Below, piece after piece: positions 48,601 through 58,600 of a stretch of 64,000 nucleotides of DNA. Under the pieces are notes generated by a model. That model was not told where the DNA came from. It worked only from the letters and a program-made list of their open reading frames with translations, and searched no databases. The stretch covers positions 10,106,001 to 10,170,000 of the forward strand of contig CM075940.1 of the NCBI GenBank assembly GCA_038030265.1, in the 5' to 3' direction. The first letter of the stretch is position 1, and every line of letters begins with the position of its first letter. Origin of the DNA: Corythucha ciliata (lineage: Eukaryota; Arthropoda; Insecta; Hemiptera; Tingidae). The position numbers were made by a program, and so were the translations under genes.

Positions 48601-51600
48601 TTGGTTTAGATGACTGGGAATGTCCATTTCACCACCTCCAGCTGTCTCATAGCCGTCGTCGTGAGGAGTATCCGGCTTCAGACAGTTATTATCTGGGTAC
48701 CCACCACTAGACAAAAAGAAATGACGGAATTTGTTAAATCAAAACAGCAACTCCACAACCTTTCCAAAGCCCTCCCCTTATAAAACGACACACGTAAAGG
48801 TTTTAGGCCTAGAAAATACGAGATCCACAATTGTGAAATATTACACCCATGGGCGCCACCAATAGGGATGATAAGGAGGGCAGCTGCCCCTCCTGGGTCT
48901 GATTGTGGGGAGCTGAAGGAAGCTAAACGTATAAAAATGGATAAAAAAATTGGTAAGACAAGTTTGTCTATTCTATTTTCCGCCCTGGAAACTGGCGGCC
49001 TTGAGTGAACTTGTGAGCGAAAATCAGTCAAATTCTAAAAAATTTAAGTGACGTTGTTAGGTGTTTGACCCACGAGACAATGACGTCCCATGTAGGGTCC
49101 AACACAAGCAGTGCCGACTATTTTCCATGCGTATCCGCCTCATTTACAGCCAGAACACAAACAGAGCCGGATCTAGACATGTTTCCATAGGTGAAGGGGG
49201 GGAGTCATGGCTATGACACCCCTGAGTGATATGTGAGGGGGGGGGGCACGTCTCACCACCTTCCAATCATTCAGCGTCTCTCCGTCTTTCTTGGATAGGA
49301 ACAGGGTGGTTCTCAAATGAGGCAGAAATTCCTTATCGAATGAGCCAAACCCGCGAAAATGATTTCTAAAAGAGCCAGATCCGCTTTTGTTTTTACAGCG
49401 ATCCAACCCCATGATCCAAACCATTTTATAGGACGAGAGCACTCACTGCATCAGAACAGAAAAGTATTACAGAAACCAATCGGCTGGAGTGAGGTCGATT
49501 AGTTGATAACGTAACGAGGAGACGGCGCCGTCGGTGCGGGAACGAATACTCCGTTTATAGGGCGTGTAATAGTTAATTAATTCATAAGGGCGCGAATAGC
49601 CAGTTTAGCCATTTTATTGGTGCTGATTAGTCCCTTTGGCCATTTTCCATTACTCCTTAGTCATTTCTCCATTTGTAGGGCGCGAATGGACATTTTTGAG
49701 AACGCCAATTGTCAGTCTGCCATTTTCATGGCGTTTTGGCTATTCAACGAATCGTTAGTTAAGCCATTTTTAAAGAGCGAATGATCAGTTTGGCTATTTT
49801 TAAGGGCCAAGCCAATTTTAAGCCGTGAATAGTTCCATTTTCCGGGCACGAATATCATCAGTTTTGACATGTTCATGGTTCAAAACTTCAGTTTATCTAT
49901 TTTTCGGGTGAATTTGAGTCAGATTTGCTAACTTTTGGGCGTGAAATGGCGAGTTTGGCTATTTTTAGGGCACAACTAAATCAGTAGTTTAGGCGTTTGC
50001 AAGGAGCGAATCATCAGTTTACCCATTTTGAGGGCCAATTGAGCTAGATTTGCAAATTTTAGAGCCTGAATTGTCAGATTAGCAATAAGCATAGAGTAAA
50101 TGACCCAGTTTGGCCATATTTAAGGCCAATTGAGTCAGATTTGCCAATTTTAAGGCGTGAATAACCGGTTTAGCTATTTGTGGGGCACGATCCGTCAGTT
50201 TAGACATTTTCAAGGAGCAAATGGTCAGTTTTGGGCATTTTTAGAGCGTGAACAGTTTGCTTTGCCATTTTCAAAGGGCACGAATTTTGGCCATTTCGAC
50301 AGAGCCAATTGAGAGTCATATTTGCCAATTTCAGGGCGTGAATAGCCAGTTTAGCCTTTAGCCATTTTTATAGAGCTTGAATTCCCAGTTTGGCAATTTG
50401 GCAGCAGTTTGGAGCGCCAAACTCGATCGATTTTCATTTTCCGGGCATAAATATAATCAATTTAAGCACTTTCATGGCTCATATCTTCAGTTTAGCCATT
50501 TTTCGTGTGAATTTGAGTCAGATTTGCTAATTTTGTGGCGGGAAAAGAGAGTTTGGCTATTTGTATGGTACGATTAAATCGGCAGTCTAGGCTTTTTCAA
50601 GGCGCGAATCGTCGCCGTTTAGCCATTTTTAGAGTGGTGTGATTCAGATTCGCCAATTTTAGGTCATGAATAGTCAGTGTGATTTTTTCAGAGCCGATTC
50701 CGTTTAATCGCTGTTAAAGGTTTAAACGATTTTGCATACAAAATGCTAAATTATGATTGGGGTAGGTATAATCTCTTAAGTTCAGCTTAGGGCTAAACGG
50801 AACTTTAAGCCCATGTGGTCGACGCGGGCCTTAGTCAATTTTTGGGGTGGGAACGCTGAATTCAGCCATTTATTGGGCGCGAATCGTCAGTTTTTCTGCC
50901 AATGGTAGGTTTGCAATTTTTAGGACAGCATTTCCAGTTTGGCCATTTTTAGAGCGCAATTTGTCATATTAGTCATTTTTAAGGCGCGAATCGACAGTAT
51001 TGTTATTTTGGGGTGCTTAATCTGGAGAGATTAGCCAGTTCAACTAGTTTTAGGCCGCGAATAGTCAATTGAGCTTTTTTTTTAGCAGAGCGAAACACAA
51101 GACCAAAAGAGCACAAGATTTTACTTCATTAAACACCGTTGATTCATGTTTTAGTCATGCACGCGGATTTCGCACTCGAGCGTTCTATTTAACTGTGACT
51201 CAATTCATTTTTCGAGTGAATTTACTCCAAAAGATAGTTACTTCCATCGTGTTACTGTTGTGTACTCTGACATCTCCAGCTCGTGCATTCGTTCCACCTT
51301 GTATCATTGTTCGGTGTGATGCCATGTGTATTAACTGTAGGGTTATTCAAGTTCTGTTTTCTAAGTTTGTGTTCTCGTTTAATAAATCAGTCAATTTAAG
51401 AGTTGAAATGAGTTTTACCTTTGTCCGACCCACAGAAAATTACAATTACAATTAGTAAACAGAAGACGGAGGGACCAAAGATGGCGTACTGCCGTACCTG
51501 TGCTTTAAAGGCTCTCTAACCAAACAAGAAAAAGAAAGACAGTCTGAAAGTTTCAAGGACAGAGATCACGCCTATGATGTAGGCAATATGGCGCCAAAAA

Positions 51601-53756
51601 TTGTTAATAATAAATATTGAGCTATACATTTTTCAAGTGACAAAGGACCCTCAGTATCCAACAAAAGTAATATATGTATATTGGAAATTGTGAATCTTTC
51701 TCACGTCCGGCTGATAAAACCCGTGAAGATCTGAGGCCGAAAAGAAAGACTGATGTTCCTAGCCTGGTGGCCTAGGCCGTTCTTTGGGGGCATTTTCTGA
51801 CACATTAAACTTTAATAAAAGTTCAATTTTAATTCATGCTTCACTTCCGTCCACCACCACCATCTCCGTCATCACCACAGGAGGGGGAATCTCTTCGAAG
51901 CAAATGAGGATAACAAAAAAAGTTCGAACCTACTCGTCCCTTTATGCTGTAGCCACAACTAAAAACATGAGCTTCTAACCCCCCCCCCCTTCCGTTAGCC
52001 CGGAAAACTTTTAAAACTTCTTATCTCTTCGGAAGGCCATGATGACACATTGTAGTTCCTAAGAAAAAATAAGTGGCAATTATAAAAAGTGACACAAGTG
52101 AAGCCGTCAGCAATGTCTTACAACCGAACTTTTGTTTTTAAAACTGAGAGTCTAGCTACAAAATCTTAATTTTTGGCCCCTAAAACGAGTAATGTGGCCG
52201 AAAAAATGACTAACTACCGTCCCTAAAAAAAAAACAGAAATAAAACAAGGCCCAGTTTCCACACACCTGGAAGCTGCAAACGTTTGCGCGCATTCATTTT
52301 TCGGTTCAGCGTTGCCCGAGCCTACAGGGGACGAATTCCGCTTTTTAATAACCAAACAGCAGAATAATCATTTTTCAGGCTAAACAGACAGTTTCTGAAA
52401 TTATAATCAAATTTGAAGGAGGAGTTGCAGACTCTAGCGAAAATTGACAGTACATATTTCTGTGGGGGAACAGTCAGTTTTCAAGGTCACGAAGGAGCTA
52501 CTTTTTGGGAATAAATTAAAACTTTTTTTGGACCGAAAAACAATGGAAGCACAATGCCCAGTTTCGTAGTTATTGTTTTTGGATGGTGGCGGGGGGCTGG
52601 TTTTGTCGACAATCATCCAATCCTATGGTGATTGGAGGGGGGTGCTAAATTACAGCGTTTTCAGAAAGGACAGTTAAGATTTGACAAATTAATTGGCTGG
52701 TTTCATGCGATAAGTGTAGTTTGAGGGTCGTCGGAAGTGAATTTTTCATTTTGGTGTCCTTTTCAATTTCTTAAAATTTTGTTTTTCGCTTTCAGCGTTG
52801 CCATTAACTTACACCTAATGAAAATTACAAATGAAAAGGAAATAAATTCAGCTCTAATTGAAGTAACTTAATGCAAATCCCCCCCTCCATCATACTTACA
52901 TAATTTCGTAACTGAAACAATTTAACAAGTCTGCAACATAACACTTTGAAGAGGGGGGTATATATTAAGTAGGACCCCGCGAATTATATCATATTCGATA
53001 CAAAACCAAAAAGTCGCCACCGCCCACCATAGGCTTATCATAAGGTTGACTCTGAGAACTAATTGTGTTTGATTATTCGAAATTCTGTCACTTGCCCAAC
53101 CCTATAATTATGAACAAATTTAAGAAGTAAGAACTGTTGGCGTTCAACATCGTTGGAAGCGTTTTATGCGCTCACCATTGTTTTTCATACGTACAATACG
53201 AATTGGAAGATATGTGAAGTCACCAAAAATTTAGGTTTTTCTTGTTTGAAAGGCCAGCATTTAGTGAGGACGAGAAACCTTTAAAATGGACAGCAAGGGC
53301 TGGGTTTCAAATGAACTAATCACCAGTGCGGATTGAGTCTCACAGCTCAGACCAGACTACACCAACAGTTGTTGAGATACTTATGTCAAGGGTGATGAAC
53401 AGGCACGTTTACGCCTAGAAACATACAGTTCGGTGTGTTGTGCCCAGAATTGGGATCGAGAAAAAGTTTTAGTGCTGAAAAATAAATTAGTTTGTACTTA
53501 CAAAAAGTATTCATAGTCAAAATCCCCTTCAATCATTTTTTGACTCTTCATATCCCTTGCCACACGCGAATCGAAGTCGTCGAGTGTTTCGAAATAAACT
53601 AAGGCCTGGGCGTTTAGTTCACCTTCCAAAGCAACTTAGCTAGTTAATAGCTCTGTGAACACATTGGGCAACGTGCTTTATCTTACACCAAGGAATTTAC
53701 GAGCCACCATTTCCGCGGGGACTTGCAATACCCGCAACGGGGAATCAACTAAAGTG
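45689..53756 (-). CDS. TDG: Thymine DNA glycosylase (TDG/Thd1), AT-hook and polyQ extended
   Basis: This enzyme removes T or U opposite G, and formyl- or carboxylcytosine, in the nucleus to start base excision repair and DNA demethylation. Exons (minus strand, in order) are 53689-53756 and 53502-53622 (inferred), then 48131-48706, 47898-48069, 47764-47833, 47548-47697, 47316-47458 and 45689-47251. All junctions keep phase. Seen in order: a polyQ/His tract and one AT-hook-like [21 protein letters not shown]; the catalytic motif IGINPGL (Asn equals human N140, about residue 316 here) with [37 protein letters not shown]; and [18 protein letters not shown] (Arg equals human R275). A long tail of about 440 residues then carries two [11 protein letters not shown]-hooks and Ser/Pro/Tyr-rich text to SF-stop. 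The core is closest to insect Thd1 from memory. The first ATG is uncertain: one lies at about 53710, but the frame is open further upstream. Confidence 0.93.
48360..48605 (-). repeat. CAG/CAA and CAT trinucleotide tract encoding polyQ/polyH
   Basis: In the TDG frame this stretch encodes long runs of Gln broken by His, from mixed CAG, CAA, CAT and CAC codons. The mixture shows it is not a pure recent expansion. The antisense 171-codon frame (polyVal/Asp/Ala) and other opposed frames are mirror products. Confidence 0.9.
49560..51065 (+). repeat. Degenerate tandem array, family C
   Basis: About 45 diverged units of the type GGGCGCGAATAGCCAGTTTA then GCCATTTTTA. A non-repeat insert of about 140 bases at 50690-50830 interrupts it. 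It has the same unit as 14.2-15.1 and 57.7-58.05 kb. Confidence 0.75.
51069..51480 (+). other. Unclassified segment with 128-codon frame, possible solo LTR
   Basis: The frame is open for 128 codons and hydrophobic in the middle, but has no recognisable domain. Near its end TTTAATAAATCAG and a following ACAATTACAATTAG resemble the polyadenylation and end region of an LTR. No paired repeat was found in the window. It lies inside a TDG intron on the opposite strand. Confidence 0.2.
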
Positions 53757-54760
53757 CTAAAGAAGGATTTTTTGACTGACAGAATAAAGACAGCGTTAGA
53801 GGGGGAGGGAAGAACACTTAGATAAGCCCCGCTTAGCACACATTCGTTTTTGGTTTTTTTGTATCCTTGCCCAGACTAATTACTTTCAATTCATTCCCTA
53901 AGGACCGTAATTGAAGCTTTGATTAACAAATTCACGTTCTCTACGTACGAAAGATAACCGTTTGACCCTATCGGTCAATAGAAAAGGCGAACCCTTTGAA
54001 TTAACAAAAAAAAAAAAAAAAATTAAAGAAAGTGGATCTCCGAGGGGGACAGCGCCTATCGAGGAGTCAGGGCCTCGGATTTTGAGGCCCCACCATTCGT
54101 AAAAAACGAATCAAGGGCGAGACAGGAATGGTCCTCGCGGGAAGTTCACGAAATTGAACGCTCGGGGCGAGCGAAACTTAAAATCACGCCGAAACGCCAG
54201 ACTTTTAAATTATTATAATTATTAGTATTTTAATTTTAATTTTGTTTAAATAAACTTTTGTTACTGACATCTTGAGATGAGAGCCTTCCTCCATGCCCGC
54301 GTCTAGAAGAGTGGTCGCTTCGCGAAATAATGTGGCCACTTGCATCGCGCTAAAAAAAATCACACCCGCTCACTCACAAGCCCAGTAATAAAATAAAAGT
54401 TTATGTCTGTTATTGTTACAAAGTGGGCACATAAAAAACGGCTCGCGTTAGGGTATAAATCGAGGGGTAGGTGATTGGTTGAAAAATCAATATATGAGAC
54501 CTTCGCCCACCGCTCTCATGATGGTGCTCGCTATTTTCGTCATTACGAACACTCCCGATTCTGTTTGCCTCTTGGCTCGAATATTCTTTTTAAACCTCGG
54601 ACAATGATACGCCGAATTCGTGGGGCACGTCTTTGAACTGAATTGAATTCCTTTAGGGACGCAGTTTTTTGTTTGTTTGTTTTTTTTTTGTAAGGGAACG
54701 CTCTGTTTGCAGAGGGTCGCAACTTTGGCGGCAATCACCCCCCGGGTTAGGATTACCCGT
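53757..54760. promoter_or_regulatory. Intergenic space between divergent TDG and MBTPS1
   Basis: A CG-rich block at 54030-54190, free of repeats, sits about 300-400 bases upstream of the first inferred TDG exon and could hold its promoter or 5' UTR. It is followed by AT-rich DNA with an A18 tract near 54005-54022. No core promoter motif could be assigned. Confidence 0.25.
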
Positions 54761-54774
54761 CTGAATTTTACTTA

Positions 54775-55100
54775 GGACAAACCAAAATCACTAAACTATT
54801 TCAACAGCTATATCAATCGAATTTACCATTCTCTGGCACTAGATGCATCTTAAATATGCCCAGAATAGGAGAACGTATGAAAAATCCGTAATCCTGGCGA
54901 AACGTACAGTTTCCGAGGCCATGCTTCAGTTTTCTGAAGCAAATAGCCAGCTACCCCAACTTTCAGTTTCTCAGGTCCCCGATTTGAAGCACTAGCTAGA
55001 TCCTCTGAAGAATTAAGACAGCTTCTATATTCAAGAGGACTGGACCCTACCAATCATATATTTGGGCAAAATTTCCCAAAAATCTGGGCCTGACTGGCTA
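54775..55100 (+). pseudogene. Frame-broken coding-like sequence upstream of MBTPS1
   Basis: Protein-like text continues across three frames without splice sites. KSLNYFNSYINRIYHSLALD (54785-54850) is followed by LKYAQNRRTYEKSVILAKRT and SEAMLQFSEANSQLPQLSVS (54848-54990), then FEALARSSEELRQLLYSRGL and DPTNHIFGQNFPKIWA (54985-55085). Each shift is by one base. This looks like a decayed gene or transposon protein, or a stretch with sequencing indels. The family is not recognised. Confidence 0.35.
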
Positions 55101-55302
55101 TTAAATACCGGTGCTAAGTTGATACTTCTATGGTCGAATCGTAGTTTCTTATAATAATGTTGTCATACATACGAATCTAAGTCAGATAGGTAAGGAGCAG
55201 TTTTTGGAGCTAACTTGCTGTTATACAAGCCATGAATCAAGTTTGAGGATTCAAAAATGGTCAAATTTATGGGTATAGACTAATGCAAATTCTAGAGGGA
55301 AA

Positions 55303-55506
55303 ATGAGTAAAGAGAATGTTAAGAATTATACGGGACCTCATACAAAAGTAACATCAAGGCATTCCAGTTTTAAAAAAGGCGAACTTCCTCCTAAATATAT
55401 ACATATATATATCGATAGTAAGTCAGATCGACCTCCTTCATTCCTTTCACCCATAATCTTACATCACGGTATCATGGTTGACCCGAAAGAGAAGCCGATC
55501 TGTTAA
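55303..55506 (+). CDS. Small ORF (67 aa) just upstream of MBTPS1, uncertain
   Basis: An intact ATG-to-stop frame ends 136 bases before the MBTPS1 start codon. The text is hydrophilic and protein-like (KNYTGPHTKVTSRHSSFKKG and onward to PKEKPIC). It may be part of the broken sequence to its left, an upstream reading frame in the MBTPS1 leader, or chance. No domain is recognised. Confidence 0.25.
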   Translation: MSKENVKNYTGPHTKVTSRHSSFKKGELPPKYIHIYIDSKSDRPPSFLSPIILHHGIMVDPKEKPIC

Positions 55507-55641
55507 ATGTCTCCCTATCAATCGAGTCACTCCTTCAAGGAGGATGATCCTGAGCGACGACGGTGATTCGCCAAAGGTGCCCGACTCTTTCTATCAACGT
55601 AGGACAAAGATGAATTCACCAAGGAGCGGACGTCCGATGAA

Positions 55642-58600
55642 ATGGAGCTAACATTGACTGCGATCGTCGGGCTTCTCATCCTTTACGTCAACTGTTCCTG
55701 GAGCACAAGTTATGTCGTCGAGGATCACCCTTGTCACGACAGAGGTCATTCACAGAATGTCAAAGTGTCCTTTTCAAGTCGGATCGTCAAGAATGGTAAG
55801 CCTTTCTTTTTAGAGATCAGCCCTTCGAATTTAACTTGAGGGAACAAAGGTTTTATGAAATCACAAGTTAACTCACGTCTTTGTTGCTAACTTCCGTCCG
55901 ATTCGCTCTCGTCATTCCCGTCCTTTTCGGGGTTTCTGTCTTCGTCTTCCACGTTTCCGTACAATTAACTGTCTTCCAGACCCCTTTTCCCTCCAACTGG
56001 CACAACAAAGCTTGCACGTTGCCGTCATTACCTCTTTGTTTGTTTCCAACCTCACCTAACCATAAAAAAATCCCCCCCCACCAATTAACGGCATTTCGCA
56101 TGGGCGTAGCTAAGCTAGGAGGGGGAGCAAAGCACGACCACCCCCCCTCCAGCTTCACACGGTAAATTTACTTCAAATAAGCCACCTCTCACTCCGAAAG
56201 CTATAAATCAAGAAAGCGACTGTCAATGATATTTGACAATCTCAGAAACTGACGAGACTCCTCGAACCTAAGCGGGGGAGGGCTGCCCTGTGCCTCGATT
56301 TCGAGGATCTTGACCGATTTTTGGAATAAAAACTAGCTATCTAGGTCTAGCCCCCCCCCCCCCCGAACTGAAAGTCATCCAACTCGTCGTTCATCGTCAG
56401 ACTCATAATAAACGCAGATAGGGTCGCTACTGATCAAAAACTAGCGGCTTATTGGTAGCGCCGGTTAAATGGGCCAGGAGATTATCGGTGTAGTAAGCTT
56501 TTATTCTGAATTTTCTGACCCAAAAAATGACAAAATGGGGTGTCGTTTTATTGTGGAGGTTTTATGAGAAAATGATGTTTTTTTATGGTACTAAACTCGG
56601 AATGTCTGGCCCCACCGCCGAAGAGGCGATAACCGTTTTAGATCTGACGCTCTGTTTACTGTTTTTAGACCCCTTAAAATGTTTCATTTTGGCCAGTACT
56701 GCCTATTCAACCAGCAAAGTACCAAATTTAAACCCCAGGCCCAGAGCCATTGCGCAAAATGACAGAAGTGGAACAATAAAGTGGTCGCCAGCGCCCCTAA
56801 ACCCGTTGAACAATGAATGTTTCGCGGGGTCGGGGCCGTTTTTAAGGGTATAGTCAGGAAGGAAAATCATTAAAAAATAATCGTTCTGGAGTTACACTTA
56901 GTTTTTTAAATTTTCATGCACTTTTGTTGGAACCATGACAGTTAAAACCATTAAATTGGTATTCTGAAACGGCCAAACCCACAAGTCATATGATTTTCAA
57001 AGGATAAGAAATCCGCGAAATTTTAGGCTTTTGCAGAGCTAAAATCCGAATAGCTTGGTTTTTGAAGAACTCAGCCCCACGAAATTGTATTTTCGAATCA
57101 TGAAAATCCGCAACAGTGGCTTTTAAGTCGCCACATCCACAAAATGGGGGTCTTGAAAGAGAAAAACATTTTGAACGCAAAATTTGCGTTTTTGAACCAA
57201 AAACGCCCGAAATTTTCATTTTACATAGCCAAATGCTTTAATTTGGTTTGTTCAAGAAACCCAAGCCCGAGAAATGATAAGAAGACAAAACTGTCAAATT
57301 GGGGTTTTGGAGGGAATTTATTTTTCGAATGTCCCGCTGAAATTGTATTTTCAAATCAGAGAATAGACCTAGCGAAATTGGCTTATTGGTTAAGCCCAAT
57401 CCTCGAAATTGTTATTTGAAAGAGTCAAAGTCACGGGGAATTGGTTGATTGAATCAGCCCGGCCCCAAAAATTGCTATTTCAAAGCAAGCCAAATCCTAG
57501 AAATTCCGTTTTCTTGCGAAGGACCTCTCGGTACAAAACTAGAACGTGCTTGAACTTTCAACCCCGAACAGCAACTAATTGTCCTCAGGAACGTATCCAG
57601 CACTAAATTTAAAAAAATTTGTGGATCAACTCATCTTTTGAATTTTTTGCCCTAAAAAAGAGAATAGAGTACGTCAAGACACAGGGGCAAATGCATAGCT
57701 TGGCCATTTTACGAATTTTTGGCGAATCAAGTTAAGCCATTTTGGGGCGCCTGTAGTCAGTAGGTACTTTGTTGTTTTTAGGATGCCAAGGCCATTTGGT
57801 GTATGAATAGTCAATTTGGCCACTTTTGTAGCGTGCACGGTTGATTTAGCCATTTTCAGGGCGCACGAATCGTCAGTTTAGCCATTTTTATGGCACGAGA
57901 AATCACTTTGGCAATTTTAAAGTGGCAAAATTGCCGATTGCACTATTCGCTAGTGGATCAACCATTTTCTAGACTCGATTCGTTAGGTTTGCCATTTTAG
58001 AGCGCGCGACTGTAGTCAGTTTAGCTATTTTTATAGTGGGAGTAGATAGTTTGGCAGGAGCCTGAGACTCCTCGGTACATTGAACCTCCCTGTTTGTAAC
58101 TGACGGTGAGACTCCTCAGTAGATAGAACTTTCAAAAACGCCCCCAGCGTTTTTTGGCGAGCTCTGCATGGGCGTATCTAAGTCCTCCTATCGTATTGAC
58201 GTGGGAGGGGGGGGGTGAGGACAATCAGGCCTGAGGTTTGCCCCCTCCCCAAGCCCTCCTAACACCTATTTCGTAGCTTCAGTTCTCAGATCAATCTAAT
58301 GTATTATTTCAGGCCTAGTGCTATGGAATGGGAAGGGGTGAAGCTAACGAACTCTTATTCCATCCTCCACCACATTCTATCGTGTCAGCGTCAAGTTAGA
58401 AACAGTTGAGACAATTTAAGATGAAATAATTGCTATTTCTACCCATAAGATGTACTCGAAGGGTTGTAAGCTACACCCCCTCCTCTTCCTCAAAGGCACC
58501 CTTACGCTTACGGCTGTACGGAACTTTCTGTATTTTTGTGTTCCTATTCTTTTATATTTCACCCTTTGATTACAGAGTACATTGTCACGTTCAACGGCTA

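Larger units (their letters stand above)
48707..53501 (-). other. Large TDG intron (4.8 kb) filled with repeats
   Basis: The intron lies between the GTAAGT donor after TACTTTTT (53501) and the TTCTTTTTGTCTAG acceptor (48707). It holds transposon-like GC-rich fragments at about 48848-48910 and 49160-49260, a few family E units at 49320-49400, the family C array, and otherwise unique AT-rich DNA from 51.5 to 53.5 kb. Confidence 0.6.
55796..58575 (+). other. MBTPS1 intron 1 (2.8 kb), repeat-rich
   Basis: The intron runs from donor GTAAGC to acceptor TTGATTACAG. It contains a transposon-like fragment near 56097 (ATGGGCGTAGCTAAGC), a C14 run at 56351-56364, family E and family C arrays, and a second GGGCGTATCTAAG fragment near 58170. 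It is the longest intron of the gene and is placed, as in many genes, right after the signal-peptide exon. Confidence 0.8.

Noticed and set aside
48195..48710. A 171-codon plus-strand frame rich in Val, Asp and Ala
   Set aside because: It is the antisense mirror of the TDG polyQ/polyH exon, and its length follows from the trinucleotide tract.
48127..48714. Reading the TDG polyQ exon as a gene start at 48714
   Set aside because: The codon there is TTG, not ATG, and it sits inside a clear acceptor (TTCTTTTTGTCTAG). The reading to a stop at 48127 runs past a GTAATA donor at 48130.
51069..51455. A 128-codon plus-strand frame as a gene nested in the TDG intron
   Set aside because: No domain, no conserved text and an LTR-like ending; kept only as an unclassified segment.
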